Below are positions 17,218 to 24,660 of a stretch of DNA of 45,611 nt, one piece after another. A program made the position numbers and the translations under genes. Position 1 is the stretch's first letter. Each line of letters begins with the position of its first letter. The notes beneath the pieces were generated by a model, which saw nothing but the letters and a program-made list of their open reading frames with translations, ran no database searches and had not been told where the DNA came from. Origin of the DNA: an uncultured Treponema sp. (GTDB lineage: Bacteria > Spirochaetota > Spirochaetia > Treponematales > Treponemataceae); NCBI RefSeq assembly GCF_946187725.1, contig NZ_CAMHSK010000019.1, positions 1 to 45,611 on the forward strand, written 5' to 3'.

Positions 17218-18289
17218 CAATTCCCTCCCTTACAGCCTTAACTTTCTGCACCAATACGGAATTTGTATAATCCCTGATGAAACGGTTTTCAATTTCCTGA
17301 ATTACAAGGGAAAAAATATTCGTTACGAGAATGATAAAAGCAAATCCCACCGGTGACAGCCCGATTCCAAGGATAAAGAATGCAAGACATCCGGCAAAGA
17401 AACCATAGAACCATTTTCCACGATTTGAGTATGGTGTCGTGCCATGCCATGAAAGCAAGAAAAATGTACCGAAAAGAGTGCCGCTCGAAAGAAGTGCAAG
17501 AAGCACATCTCCATGAAGGAAAAAACCGTTATAAAACAAAGGTGCCAGAAGTTTTACGAGAACCGCATAAGTAAAAATAAAGACAGTAGGAATAATCGGA
17601 TTCAAAACATCGGTACCTAAAAGCACGATTGAAGACAGAATCGTAAGCAGATTGAAGCGGAAAGCCGGAATGAGTGAATGAGAATCCCAGAAAAGAGAAA
17701 AATACCCTTCAGGAATCGAAACACCGAAGAAAGAAAAGAGCCTTCTGTTCAGAAAATTCGTAACAGGAACATCAAATGAATTCATAGGGAAGGTTCCGTT
17801 CTGAATCAAAGTCAGCGCAATATTCCTTGACTGCAAGGCCGGCTCAGAAATGCTGACAACCGGGAAAAAATTCATTCCGATAATCCAGCAGATTGCGACA
17901 GTGATTGCAACAGGATTAATCCAGGAATTTGCAAAGCCGCCCAGAGTATGCTTGTTCAGAAAAACCACAAAGAATGTGATGAAAAATACGGCCAAAGGAG
18001 GGAATCCTGCTGGCAGCATAAGACCGATTGCAAGTGCCCGAATTGTACTAGTAATTACGGTCAAACTGTCACGATAATTTTTTTCGGCATTAATGAATTC
18101 CCCCGCATAAGAAGCAATTAAAGCTGCCAGAATGATGATGAGAGATGAAAAGCTTCTGGTCACAAAAAGCATTGCAACCTGAAGAAGCAGGAGAAAAAGC
18201 ACTGTGTAAGCCTCAGAGCGAATCGAAGGCTTGAGATATACGAACGGACTCAGAAAAACAAATTCATGTGCGGGAACTTTATTCTTCAT
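17210..18289 (-). CDS. rnfD: Rnf-type electron-transport complex subunit D (divergent)
   Basis: A 359-residue membrane protein of the NqrB/RnfD family, with about nine or ten helices. The conserved loop KHTLGGFANSWINPVAI (113-129) matches the RnfD/NqrB pattern KxxxGGxxxNxFNPA. The covalent-FMN site, normally SGATxL, reads NGTFPM (164-169), so the acceptor Thr is Phe. The later FFMATDPVT block reads FLLSWHGTTPYSNRGKWFYG. The gene overlaps rnfC by 11 bp. RnfD normally couples electron flow to Na+ or H+ transport. Confidence 0.82.
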   Translation of the reverse strand: MKNKVPAHEFVFLSPFVYLKPSIRSEAYTVLFLLLLQVAMLFVTRSFSSLIIILAALIASYAGEFINAEKNYRDSLTVITSTIRALAIGLMLPAGFPPLAVFFITFFVVFLNKHTLGGFANSWINPVAITVAICWIIGMNFFPVVSISEPALQSRNIALTLIQNGTFPMNSFDVPVTNFLNRRLFSFFGVSIPEGYFSLFWDSHSLIPAFRFNLLTILSSIVLLGTDVLNPIIPTVFIFTYAVLVKLLAPLFYNGFFLHGDVLLALLSSGTLFGTFFLLSWHGTTPYSNRGKWFYGFFAGCLAFFILGIGLSPVGFAFIILVTNIFSLVIQEIENRFIRDYTNSVLVQKVKAVREGIDA

Positions 18290-19610
18290 TATAGGTCTCC
18301 TTTAGAAGAGAAATTGACTGACTGAGCGGAAGTCGCGACGGACATACTGCATTGCACAGACCGCATTCCGTACACAAAACAGATGATTTATAAGCGGTCA
18401 TGTCACTTTCATTCAGCACTTTTGCCCGGTCAATATGGAAAATTCTGTAAAGATTTCCAGGCCAGAGCTTTACGGGGCAAATTTTACGGCAATTTCCGCA
18501 TCGGATGCATTTTTCTGTGGCAGGAACATAAATCTGCTTTTTGGGAACGAATTCGATTGACTTAACGCCCCTGTTTACAGGAATGTCAAGGCTTGAAACC
18601 GCATGTCCCAAAACGATTCCGTTTATGATGATTTTTGAAAGTTTTCGTTTGAAACCGCCACACTGCCCCACGATGTCTTTAAGCGTTGTTCCGATTCGTA
18701 CATTCAAAAGAGCCGCAGTATTGAGGCAGTCACCGGTAACATGAACGAAAGATGTAAGGACAGGACGTCTGAGCACGACGGCACGATAAGCGTTCAAGGC
18801 CGTTACGCTGTCAACAAACAAGTCTTTTTTGCCAAGCATTGAAAAAGGCTCTTCTTTAGAAGATTTTTTTACAGCTGAAGTAATATCATGCATCGTACCA
18901 GCTGGATATTTTTTTGTTTCAAGACCGACAATTTTTACATTGACACCCGGGCCGAATACGGACGGCGTTTTCTCTTCGATTAAAGCTTCGATTTTGGATT
19001 TGAAAGAAGGATCGTCCGTGACAGAATATGCAAGGACAATATTTCTTGCCCCGAAAGCCATAGCTAGAACAGCAGCACCTTCAAGCACCTGCGGAAGATG
19101 CTCCCTAGCGACATAGCTTTCTGTAATACAACTTGGATCATTATCGAACAAGCGCAAAACAAGAATATTGCTGTTTTCCTGATGAATATCACGCATCTGC
19201 GTAAACACCGGAACTTCTTTGTCAAAAGTGTTTACGATTCCAGCCTCTTTAAGCAGAAAACGGATTGTCATTTTATCGTAATCCTGCCATTCCTGCACCT
19301 CAGCCTTTTTACCCAAAAAAGTGAATGAACCTCTAAGTGCAACGACTGCACATAAACCGTGCCGGCCATTACTGTACTGCCTCTGCGCGATTTTTTTGAC
19401 AATTCCCGGTACAGAAGAATGAACATAAAGTCCGTTTGATTTTGCAATGACATCACCTTCACTTACGCGGGTTCCTTCGGAAACAAGAACCTCAGAAAGT
19501 TCATCGTCATCCTCACAAAGCGGAATCACCGCAATTTTCGGGAGAAATCCGTCCACAGAGGAAACAAGCATATCTTTGTCAACAGAAATGAAATTAGACG
19601 CTGAGACCAT
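18279..19610 (-). CDS. rnfC: Rnf-type electron-transport complex subunit C (divergent)
   Basis: A 443-residue soluble subunit. The N-terminal lipoyl-like barrel (about 25-100) contains SEGTRVSEGDVIAKSNG and VHSSVPGIV. A Rossmann-like domain, an SLBB-like region (DCLNTAALLNVRIGTTLKDI) and two complete 4Fe-4S motifs follow: CIRCGNCRKICP and CTECGLCNAVCP. Ordinary RnfC binds FMN and NADH through GGAGFPT and ADECEPY; here these positions read NTFDKEVPVF and FDNDPSC. The ferredoxin-type clusters are kept while the nicotinamide site looks lost. ATG 19610 has AGGAAG upstream and overlaps the preceding membrane-protein gene by 17 bp. Confidence 0.85.
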   Translation of the reverse strand: MVSASNFISVDKDMLVSSVDGFLPKIAVIPLCEDDDELSEVLVSEGTRVSEGDVIAKSNGLYVHSSVPGIVKKIAQRQYSNGRHGLCAVVALRGSFTFLGKKAEVQEWQDYDKMTIRFLLKEAGIVNTFDKEVPVFTQMRDIHQENSNILVLRLFDNDPSCITESYVAREHLPQVLEGAAVLAMAFGARNIVLAYSVTDDPSFKSKIEALIEEKTPSVFGPGVNVKIVGLETKKYPAGTMHDITSAVKKSSKEEPFSMLGKKDLFVDSVTALNAYRAVVLRRPVLTSFVHVTGDCLNTAALLNVRIGTTLKDIVGQCGGFKRKLSKIIINGIVLGHAVSSLDIPVNRGVKSIEFVPKKQIYVPATEKCIRCGNCRKICPVKLWPGNLYRIFHIDRAKVLNESDMTAYKSSVLCTECGLCNAVCPSRLPLSQSISLLKETYNEE

Positions 19611-20988
19611 AGCGCTTCCTTCCTATAATGTAATTGATGCCTAATGCGGCAGTTATTGTAATAAAAATCAGAATTAAAAGAGTCGCAAATTTTTCAGAAG
19701 AAGATGATGAAGAGCTCTTCGCATAGCCAAAGCTGACATTTTTTCCCTGATGAATGAGCATCTTCTCAACAGCCGGATAATCAAGTTTATCAACCGTTTT
19801 AAGAACAGAATCCCTGAAATCAGAATTGAATACAAATGCAGGAACCGATACAGGCACAAGTTTACCGTCAACATTCTGATAATCAGTGATTGATACAACA
19901 TCGCCTTCATTCGGAGAAGACTTTGCATTTTCACCAATCTTTCTGTACGGGAAAGTGACTGAATTCCAACTCCAGTCAAGCAAATCCTTTAACTGAGGAA
20001 GCTGAGAATCTGAATGTGAGACCGGAGAAGGCAAAGACGGCATTGCCTGTGAACTTGAAAATTCCGAAACATTTCCAGAAAATTTAAGAGCAACCAGAAT
20101 GACACAAAGGAAAACAAGAAGTGCTCCGAGCAGACGGATTCCAAGATGACCGATAATCGGTATCATGCGCGCACTTCTGATGAAAACAGGCTTGAACGAA
20201 TACAATGATTCTCGCTCAGTTTGAATAAAATAATAAAACGCAAGGACAGAGACAGTTCCAGCAAGCGCAAGAAGATAAAAAAGTGCGTTTACAGGAGAAG
20301 AAATCAAAAGTACTAAAAGCGGAGAAAGTGCAAAAAGAAGCACATAATGAGAATTCAAAGCAGTTCTCAAAAAATCCCCCCTTCCCCATATTCTGTGAAA
20401 AATAAAGAATGCAAACAGGAAGAGCGAAACCGCCGCCCCAACCGTGAAAAGCGGACGACAGAAAGCCAGGAGGATAAAAAAGAATGAGCCGGCCGTATAA
20501 AGAATTCTGTTTTTTGAAAAGAAAAAAAGAACGGCAAAAAGGAAGCAGCAGACAATAGGCGCAATCCAGGGGAAAGAGCTTTTTCCATCGGTACCGGCAC
20601 TGCTCCCCTTAAATGCAGAAAGTTCTCTTATTGCCTTTTCAAGTTCGTCGGTCTGCGAATCAGGAACATAAAATACAAGTGCACGATTATTTTTATCAGT
20701 GAAAAATCCATTTCGTTTATAAAGATAAGAATCTGCCCCCTGCGCCTGAACAGGAGCGACCGGAGACACAACTGGAAGCCGCTGAACACCTTTGGAAATT
20801 ACAGAAGAGCATCCGTGCTTTTCAAGGATAGTCAGGATGTCAAATTCGCTCAAATCTTCTGTATAAACATACAAAATGCGGAATCCTTTCCAAAACTGGC
20901 TTACAGGCACAGTCCTGAAATGACATATAATAAAAAGAGCCAGAATACTGACCAAAACAGAAACGACTTTCTTAAATCCAAAATTCAT
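19594..20988 (-). CDS. Unknown polytopic membrane protein in the Rnf-like operon
   Basis: A protein of 464 residues that I do not recognise. It has an N-terminal helix (about 8-25), a periplasmic or extracytoplasmic domain (about 30-135), a central block of about seven to eight hydrophobic helices (about 140-320), a second soluble domain (about 325-430) with a Ser-rich stretch (SSSSSSSE), and a C-terminal helix ending in a basic tail (GRKRYGLSV). ATG 20988 is preferred to an upstream TTG. It overlaps rnfC, so it is very likely co-transcribed and may be an accessory subunit. That role is inference from position only. Confidence 0.6.
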   Translation of the reverse strand: MNFGFKKVVSVLVSILALFIICHFRTVPVSQFWKGFRILYVYTEDLSEFDILTILEKHGCSSVISKGVQRLPVVSPVAPVQAQGADSYLYKRNGFFTDKNNRALVFYVPDSQTDELEKAIRELSAFKGSSAGTDGKSSFPWIAPIVCCFLFAVLFFFSKNRILYTAGSFFFILLAFCRPLFTVGAAVSLFLFAFFIFHRIWGRGDFLRTALNSHYVLLFALSPLLVLLISSPVNALFYLLALAGTVSVLAFYYFIQTERESLYSFKPVFIRSARMIPIIGHLGIRLLGALLVFLCVILVALKFSGNVSEFSSSQAMPSLPSPVSHSDSQLPQLKDLLDWSWNSVTFPYRKIGENAKSSPNEGDVVSITDYQNVDGKLVPVSVPAFVFNSDFRDSVLKTVDKLDYPAVEKMLIHQGKNVSFGYAKSSSSSSSEKFATLLILIFITITAALGINYIIGRKRYGLSV

Positions 20989-21016
20989 TATAAAACTACC
21001 CCACCCGACAAAATCC

Positions 21017-21499
21017 TTAAAGGACGCAGAAAGCAATCCCTATGAAAAATCCCAGAAGGCTTCCGACAAAGGCTTCCATCGGAGAGTGGCCGTTGACTTC
21101 CTTGAGTTTTTTGAAATCATCGTAAAGGCCCTTGTCCTTTAGAAGTTCCCCGACCTCATTCAAACAGCGGGCCTGCATTCCGTTAGCCCTTCTCACTCCA
21201 ACAGCATCACGAATTGTTACAAGGTAAAATACAAGTGAAAGAATGAAGATGTCGGAATCAAAACCGGATCGATATGCAATTGTAGTACAAAGACAAGCCG
21301 TTATCGAAGAATGGCTCGAAGGCATACTGCCCGTACGCCAGAAAAGCAGTTCAAAAAGTTCTGAGAGACTGTGGACATTTCCAGAAAAAAGCTTGATTAC
21401 TGTTTTAATGAACTGCGCGCACAGCCAGCTGAACACACATGCCAAAAAAACGGGGCTGCCCAACAAATTTTGCAGCTGCACACCAGCATTCGATAACAT
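21017..21499 (-). CDS. DUF212 / divergent PAP2-family membrane protein
   Basis: A 160-residue membrane protein of the YuiD/DUF212 family, which is related to the acid phosphatase/vanadium haloperoxidase fold. Signatures are RTGSMPSSHSSITACL (about 56-71), RDAVGVRRANGMQA with LNEVG (about 97-115), and NGHSPMEAFVGSLLGF (about 135-150). The His/Ser motif suggests phosphatase chemistry on a lipid phosphate, but the substrate is unknown. It lies 28 nt upstream of the unknown membrane protein and may open the Rnf-like operon transcript. Confidence 0.85.
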   Translation of the reverse strand: MLSNAGVQLQNLLGSPVFLACVFSWLCAQFIKTVIKLFSGNVHSLSELFELLFWRTGSMPSSHSSITACLCTTIAYRSGFDSDIFILSLVFYLVTIRDAVGVRRANGMQARCLNEVGELLKDKGLYDDFKKLKEVNGHSPMEAFVGSLLGFFIGIAFCVL

Positions 21500-21613
21500 G
21501 GAATGTATTTTATCAGTCTGTAATGATTTAGTCTATAATCTAATACCGAATTGAACGCAGCCTTTGAATCCAGAAAAAAAATAAAAAAAATTAATTTTTT
21601 TTTACAAAAGGTG

Positions 21614-21642
21614 TTGACATTTTTTTTGAAGGAGTATATATT
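21614..21642 (+). promoter_or_regulatory. Strong promoter of the tRNA-Phe/tRNA-Gly operon
   Basis: A perfect -35 TTGACA (21614-21619), a 17-bp spacer and TATATT (21637-21642) lie 22 nt before the first tRNA. A long T-rich tract (21582-21602) lies just upstream, and a second T-run is in the spacer. Confidence 0.85.
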
Positions 21643-21664
21643 TAACACCGTCACACGACAACAA

Positions 21665-21737
21665 GCCGGTGTAGCTCAGTTGGTAGAGCAGCAGACTGAA
21701 AATCTGCCTGTCGTTGGTCCGATTCCAATCGCTGGCA
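21665..21737 (+). tRNA. tRNA-Phe (GAA)
   Basis: A complete cloverleaf of 73 nt. Acceptor GCCGGTG pairs with CGCTGGC (two G-U wobbles). The anticodon arm GCAGA-CTGAAAA-TCTGC reads GAA. The T-loop is GATTCCAAT (a C replaces the usual G of TTCGA). CCA is not encoded. It is followed after 5 nt by tRNA-Gly. Confidence 0.95.
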
Positions 21738-21742
21738 CTCAT

Positions 21743-21815
21743 GCGGCAGTCATATAACGGCTCATTATCTCAGCCTTCCAAGCTGATGACGAGGGTTCGA
21801 CTCCCTTCTGCCGCT
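21743..21815 (+). tRNA. tRNA-Gly (TCC), integration target of the element
   Basis: A 73-nt cloverleaf. Acceptor GCGGCAG pairs perfectly with CTGCCGC. The anticodon arm TCAGC-CTTCCAA-GCTGA reads TCC, and the T-arm is GAGGG-TTCGACT-CCCTT. The last 20 nt (21796-21815) recur at 27873-27892, so the gene was kept intact when the element inserted into its 3' end. Confidence 0.95.
21796..21815 (+). repeat. attL core (tRNA-Gly 3' end)
   Basis: The 20-bp sequence ttcgactcccttctgccgct spans the T-loop, the 3' T-stem and the acceptor of tRNA-Gly. It is identical to attR at 27873-27892; the next base differs (t versus g) and then AAAA matches again. Confidence 0.92.
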
Positions 21816-21844
21816 TAAAAAATGTATAGTTGTACAGAAGGAAG

Positions 21845-21890
21845 AAAAGGCTAAGTTCTTACATAATAAAGACTTAGCCTTTTTTCTTTT
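21845..21890 (+). terminator. Terminator at the left end of the element
   Basis: A perfect 12-bp stem AAAAGGCTAAGT/ACTTAGCCTTTT (21845-21856 and 21872-21883) with a 15-nt loop is followed by a T-rich tail (TTTTTTCTTTT). It lies 30 nt after tRNA-Gly and would replace the tRNA operon's own terminator, which integration has moved to 27894. Confidence 0.75.
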
Positions 21891-21902
21891 CAAACGCCTT
21901 TT

Positions 21903-21933
21903 CAGTAGTAAGTAACGCAAATGGTAAGTAAAA
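21903..21933 (+). repeat. Left arm-type integrase-site candidates
   Basis: CAGTAGTAAGTA (21903-21914), 7 nt, then TGGTAAGTAAAA (21922-21933). Both 12-mers recur in mirror orientation at the right end (27815-27826 and 27800-27811). Further partial copies in opposite sense lie at 21952-21970 (ACTTACTAC, ACTACTTACC). A 13-bp inverted match TAAGTTCTTACAT (21852-21864) pairs with 27770-27782. The arrangement is typical of accessory binding sites of a tyrosine integrase or excisionase. Confidence 0.7.
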
Positions 21934-21986
21934 CGCCCAAAAACGACTAAAACTTACTACACTACTTACCAAAAAGGGGCGTTTTT

Positions 21987-23534
21987 ATGATTGACAGGCT
22001 GGATTATTTAAAGCAACTGGTGTCACTTTTAGACCCGAACTATAAAGGAAAAATGCAGAGACCGTTTTGGCTTTTTAAGAAGAAAAATTCCCCGAACTAT
22101 TACGCCGAATTCACGGAAACAAAAATAAGGATTAGCACAGGCACAAGCGACCGCCAGCGGGCTTTTGAATGGGCAACGGAGATGCTGCAACACCCTGAAA
22201 ACATTAAGCACACACGAAGCGGAAGAAGCCGAACGATTAGCGATGAATTCCATAATCTTATCAACGCTTACTATAAAGAAAATTCCGAACACTTAAAGCG
22301 CGAATTTGCTTTTGGCTTGAAACTTACGGAAAAAGAACGAGTTAAAGCAGATAACTTTATGGCGCGTATTACCGAATTAACGCCCGACATCCACCACTTT
22401 AAAGACCTGACACGCGCACGGCTTGAGCAATTACAGATTGACTTGCAAGAAAAAGGCCGTGAAATCGGAAACGGAAAGTTAAGCGGAAAAACGATTGACA
22501 ATTACTTAACGCACCTACACAGAATTTATTTATACTTATTCAGAGCTGACAAAATCGACAAAGACCCGTTTTATAAAAGAAATCACTTGAAGCACGAAAA
22601 ACGCGCAAAGAATTGTTTTGAAATCACCGCATTTAAACATAAATTGCCGCTTGGTTTTGACACTTACAACACAACGCAGAATGAAATAATTTATAGTTTA
22701 TACGGCTTTATACAACTTACGACAGGATTTAGAAATTCTGAAATTGACCGTATCACAAGCAAAGACATAATAAAGACAGACACGGGCTTTTGGCTTTATT
22801 GCAACGGCACAAAAACAGAAAACGCAAAAAGGCTTATTCCTATTACAGACTTGACGGCACGGCTTATAAAGGCTTTTGCAACGCTTAAAGAAAACGGCTT
22901 TTTGGTTAAGGAAAACGGGGCAAAACTGGACGAAAACGATGACCACAACCGCCGATTGCTTTTATACTGGGGACAGTTTTGCGGAATGACCGACATAAAA
23001 GAAATTAAAGAAGAAAACGGAATTACTTTTTACGGTTTTAGAAAAATGTTTAAAACGCACTTGCAAAGCGTATGGGGCAACACGCAGACTATTGAGGCGT
23101 TAATGGGCCACACAACAAAAAACACGCAAAGCAATGACCCGTTAGTATCGTATTACGATTACGAAAAAGCAGACCGCAGCCTCGAACACGAAAAAGTTGT
23201 AGAAGCAATGGGCTATTTTGAAACGACAGCCCCGAAACAATTACAATTCTTTAACTTTTGGACTTACGGCATAATTGAAAGAGGCTTAGACATAAAAGAA
23301 GCGTGGCAGCTTGCAAAAACGGCAATGACCGATAAAACGATTGCCGAGCAGATTAACACCGCCCTACTGGAAGCAAAAGAAAAGGAAAATACGCCGCCGA
23401 TTACCGAAAAAGAACGGAAAATAAAACGGCTTGACTTGAAAAGAAAAACTTTAAGCAAAACACCCCAAATGTTTGAAAAATTGCCGAATGAGATTATTGA
23501 TAGAATGATAAAACATAATCGTGATAAAAAATGA
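21987..23534 (+). CDS. int: Tyrosine recombinase / integrase of the element
   Basis: A 515-residue site-specific recombinase. The N-terminal region (about 20-60) is an AP2-like arm-binding segment (WLFKKKNSPNYYAEF). A core-binding SAM-like domain follows (about 85-200). The catalytic domain has Arg249 (LTTGFRNSEI), a basic beta-hairpin Lys near 276, Arg352 (YGFRKMF, where the usual HxxR His is Tyr), His375 (LMGHTT) and candidate nucleophile Tyr389/390/392 (VSYYDYE). It is about 120 residues longer than typical integrases, with an added C-terminal helical tail. It lies next to attL, reads into the element, and has its own terminator. Confidence 0.95.
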   Translation: MIDRLDYLKQLVSLLDPNYKGKMQRPFWLFKKKNSPNYYAEFTETKIRISTGTSDRQRAFEWATEMLQHPENIKHTRSGRSRTISDEFHNLINAYYKENSEHLKREFAFGLKLTEKERVKADNFMARITELTPDIHHFKDLTRARLEQLQIDLQEKGREIGNGKLSGKTIDNYLTHLHRIYLYLFRADKIDKDPFYKRNHLKHEKRAKNCFEITAFKHKLPLGFDTYNTTQNEIIYSLYGFIQLTTGFRNSEIDRITSKDIIKTDTGFWLYCNGTKTENAKRLIPITDLTARLIKAFATLKENGFLVKENGAKLDENDDHNRRLLLYWGQFCGMTDIKEIKEENGITFYGFRKMFKTHLQSVWGNTQTIEALMGHTTKNTQSNDPLVSYYDYEKADRSLEHEKVVEAMGYFETTAPKQLQFFNFWTYGIIERGLDIKEAWQLAKTAMTDKTIAEQINTALLEAKEKENTPPITEKERKIKRLDLKRKTLSKTPQMFEKLPNEIIDRMIKHNRDKK

Positions 23535-23540
23535 TTTTAC

Positions 23541-23566
23541 GGGGCTTTTGCAGCCCCTATTTTTTT
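23541..23566 (+). terminator. Rho-independent terminator after the integrase
   Basis: Stem GGGGCT/AGCCCC with a 5-nt loop (23541-23557) followed by TATTTTTTT. It starts 7 nt after the integrase stop and separates the integrase from the methyltransferase unit. Confidence 0.85.
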
Positions 23567-23581
23567 AGCCCCGAAAATCTA

Positions 23582-23610
23582 TAGAAAATTTTGCGTTTTT
23601 GTGCTATAAT
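23582..23610 (+). promoter_or_regulatory. Promoter of the methyltransferase/DUF262-HNH unit
   Basis: TAGAAA (23582-23587), a 17-bp spacer and a consensus TATAAT (23605-23610), only 8 nt before ATG 23619. No Shine-Dalgarno fits between them, so the methyltransferase mRNA is probably leaderless. Confidence 0.6.
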
Positions 23611-23618
23611 CATGTGCT

Positions 23619-24659
23619 ATGAAAAACGGCAACTTGCACTCGGCAAAAGAAAACAAAGAAGATGAGTTTTATACTGAACTTACAGAAATTGAAAAAGAAC
23701 TTGTAAATTATAAAGAACATTTTAAGAATAAAACAATTCTTTGTAATTGCGATGACCCACGGGCCTCTAATTTTTTCAAATACTTTGCACTGAACTTTAA
23801 TTATTTTGGGCTTAAAAAGTTAATCTCCGTTTGCTATAAAAATCAGGATTTTGATTTATTCAGCCAAAACGATTGCGAAAAAGCCGTTTATGTAGAATAC
23901 ACTGGAAGCAAAAGCGACCACATCCCCACAAATGACGAACTGGAATTAAAAGAACTAAAAGGCGATGGCGATTTTAGAAGCGCGGAATGTATCGAACTTT
24001 TAAAACAAGCGGACATAGTTGTTACGAATCCGCCGTTTTCGCTTTTTCGTGAGTATGTCGCGCAACTTATGAAATACGAAAAGAAATTTATAATAATCGG
24101 CTCACAAAATGCAATTACCTATAAGGAAATTTTTCCGCTTATTGCAGATAATAAAATGTGGTTAGGTTATAAAACGGGGGACATGGCTTTTAGAGTTCCT
24201 GATTATTATGAACCACGCGCAACAAGATTTTGGATTGACGAAAACGGGCAAAAGTGGCGAAGTTTGGGTAACATTTGCTGGTATACGAATTTAGACATAA
24301 CAAAACGCCACGAAGATTTAATTTTATACGAAACTTACACGCCCGAAAAATACCCGAAGTATGATAATTACGATGCAATCGAAGTATCAAAAGTATCAGA
24401 AATTCCAAATGATTATTTAGGTTGGATGGGCGTTCCGATTACTTTTTTGGATAAATACAATCCTGACCAATTTGAAATAAAAGGGTTAAGTCGTTATTTA
24501 GACGATTATTCAGGAATGACTCCAGAATTCATAAAAGTTTATTTTGAACAAGGTAACACTGGAAGCATAAAAGCTGGCCACCCCGATTTAAGTTATTATA
24601 CAAAAGACGGAAAAGCGATTGTGCCTTATAGAAGAATCTTAATCAAAAGGAAAAAGTAA
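23619..24659 (+). CDS. EcoRI-type adenine-specific DNA methyltransferase
   Basis: A 346-residue protein of the EcoRI-methylase family (N6-adenine methylation with S-adenosylmethionine as donor). The N-terminal SAKENKEDEFYT (8-19) is the family's usual opening, followed by a SAM-pocket-like CNCDDPRASNF (42-52) and the catalytic NPPF (137-140) within DIVVTNPPFSLFREYV. It is directly followed, after 1 nt, by the DUF262-HNH gene, so the pair is one operon. In such pairs the methylase would protect host DNA from the nuclease. Sequence specificity is not readable; GAATTC is only the specificity of the family's namesake. Confidence 0.9.
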   Translation: MKNGNLHSAKENKEDEFYTELTEIEKELVNYKEHFKNKTILCNCDDPRASNFFKYFALNFNYFGLKKLISVCYKNQDFDLFSQNDCEKAVYVEYTGSKSDHIPTNDELELKELKGDGDFRSAECIELLKQADIVVTNPPFSLFREYVAQLMKYEKKFIIIGSQNAITYKEIFPLIADNKMWLGYKTGDMAFRVPDYYEPRATRFWIDENGQKWRSLGNICWYTNLDITKRHEDLILYETYTPEKYPKYDNYDAIEVSKVSEIPNDYLGWMGVPITFLDKYNPDQFEIKGLSRYLDDYSGMTPEFIKVYFEQGNTGSIKAGHPDLSYYTKDGKAIVPYRRILIKRKK

Positions 24660-24660
24660 A

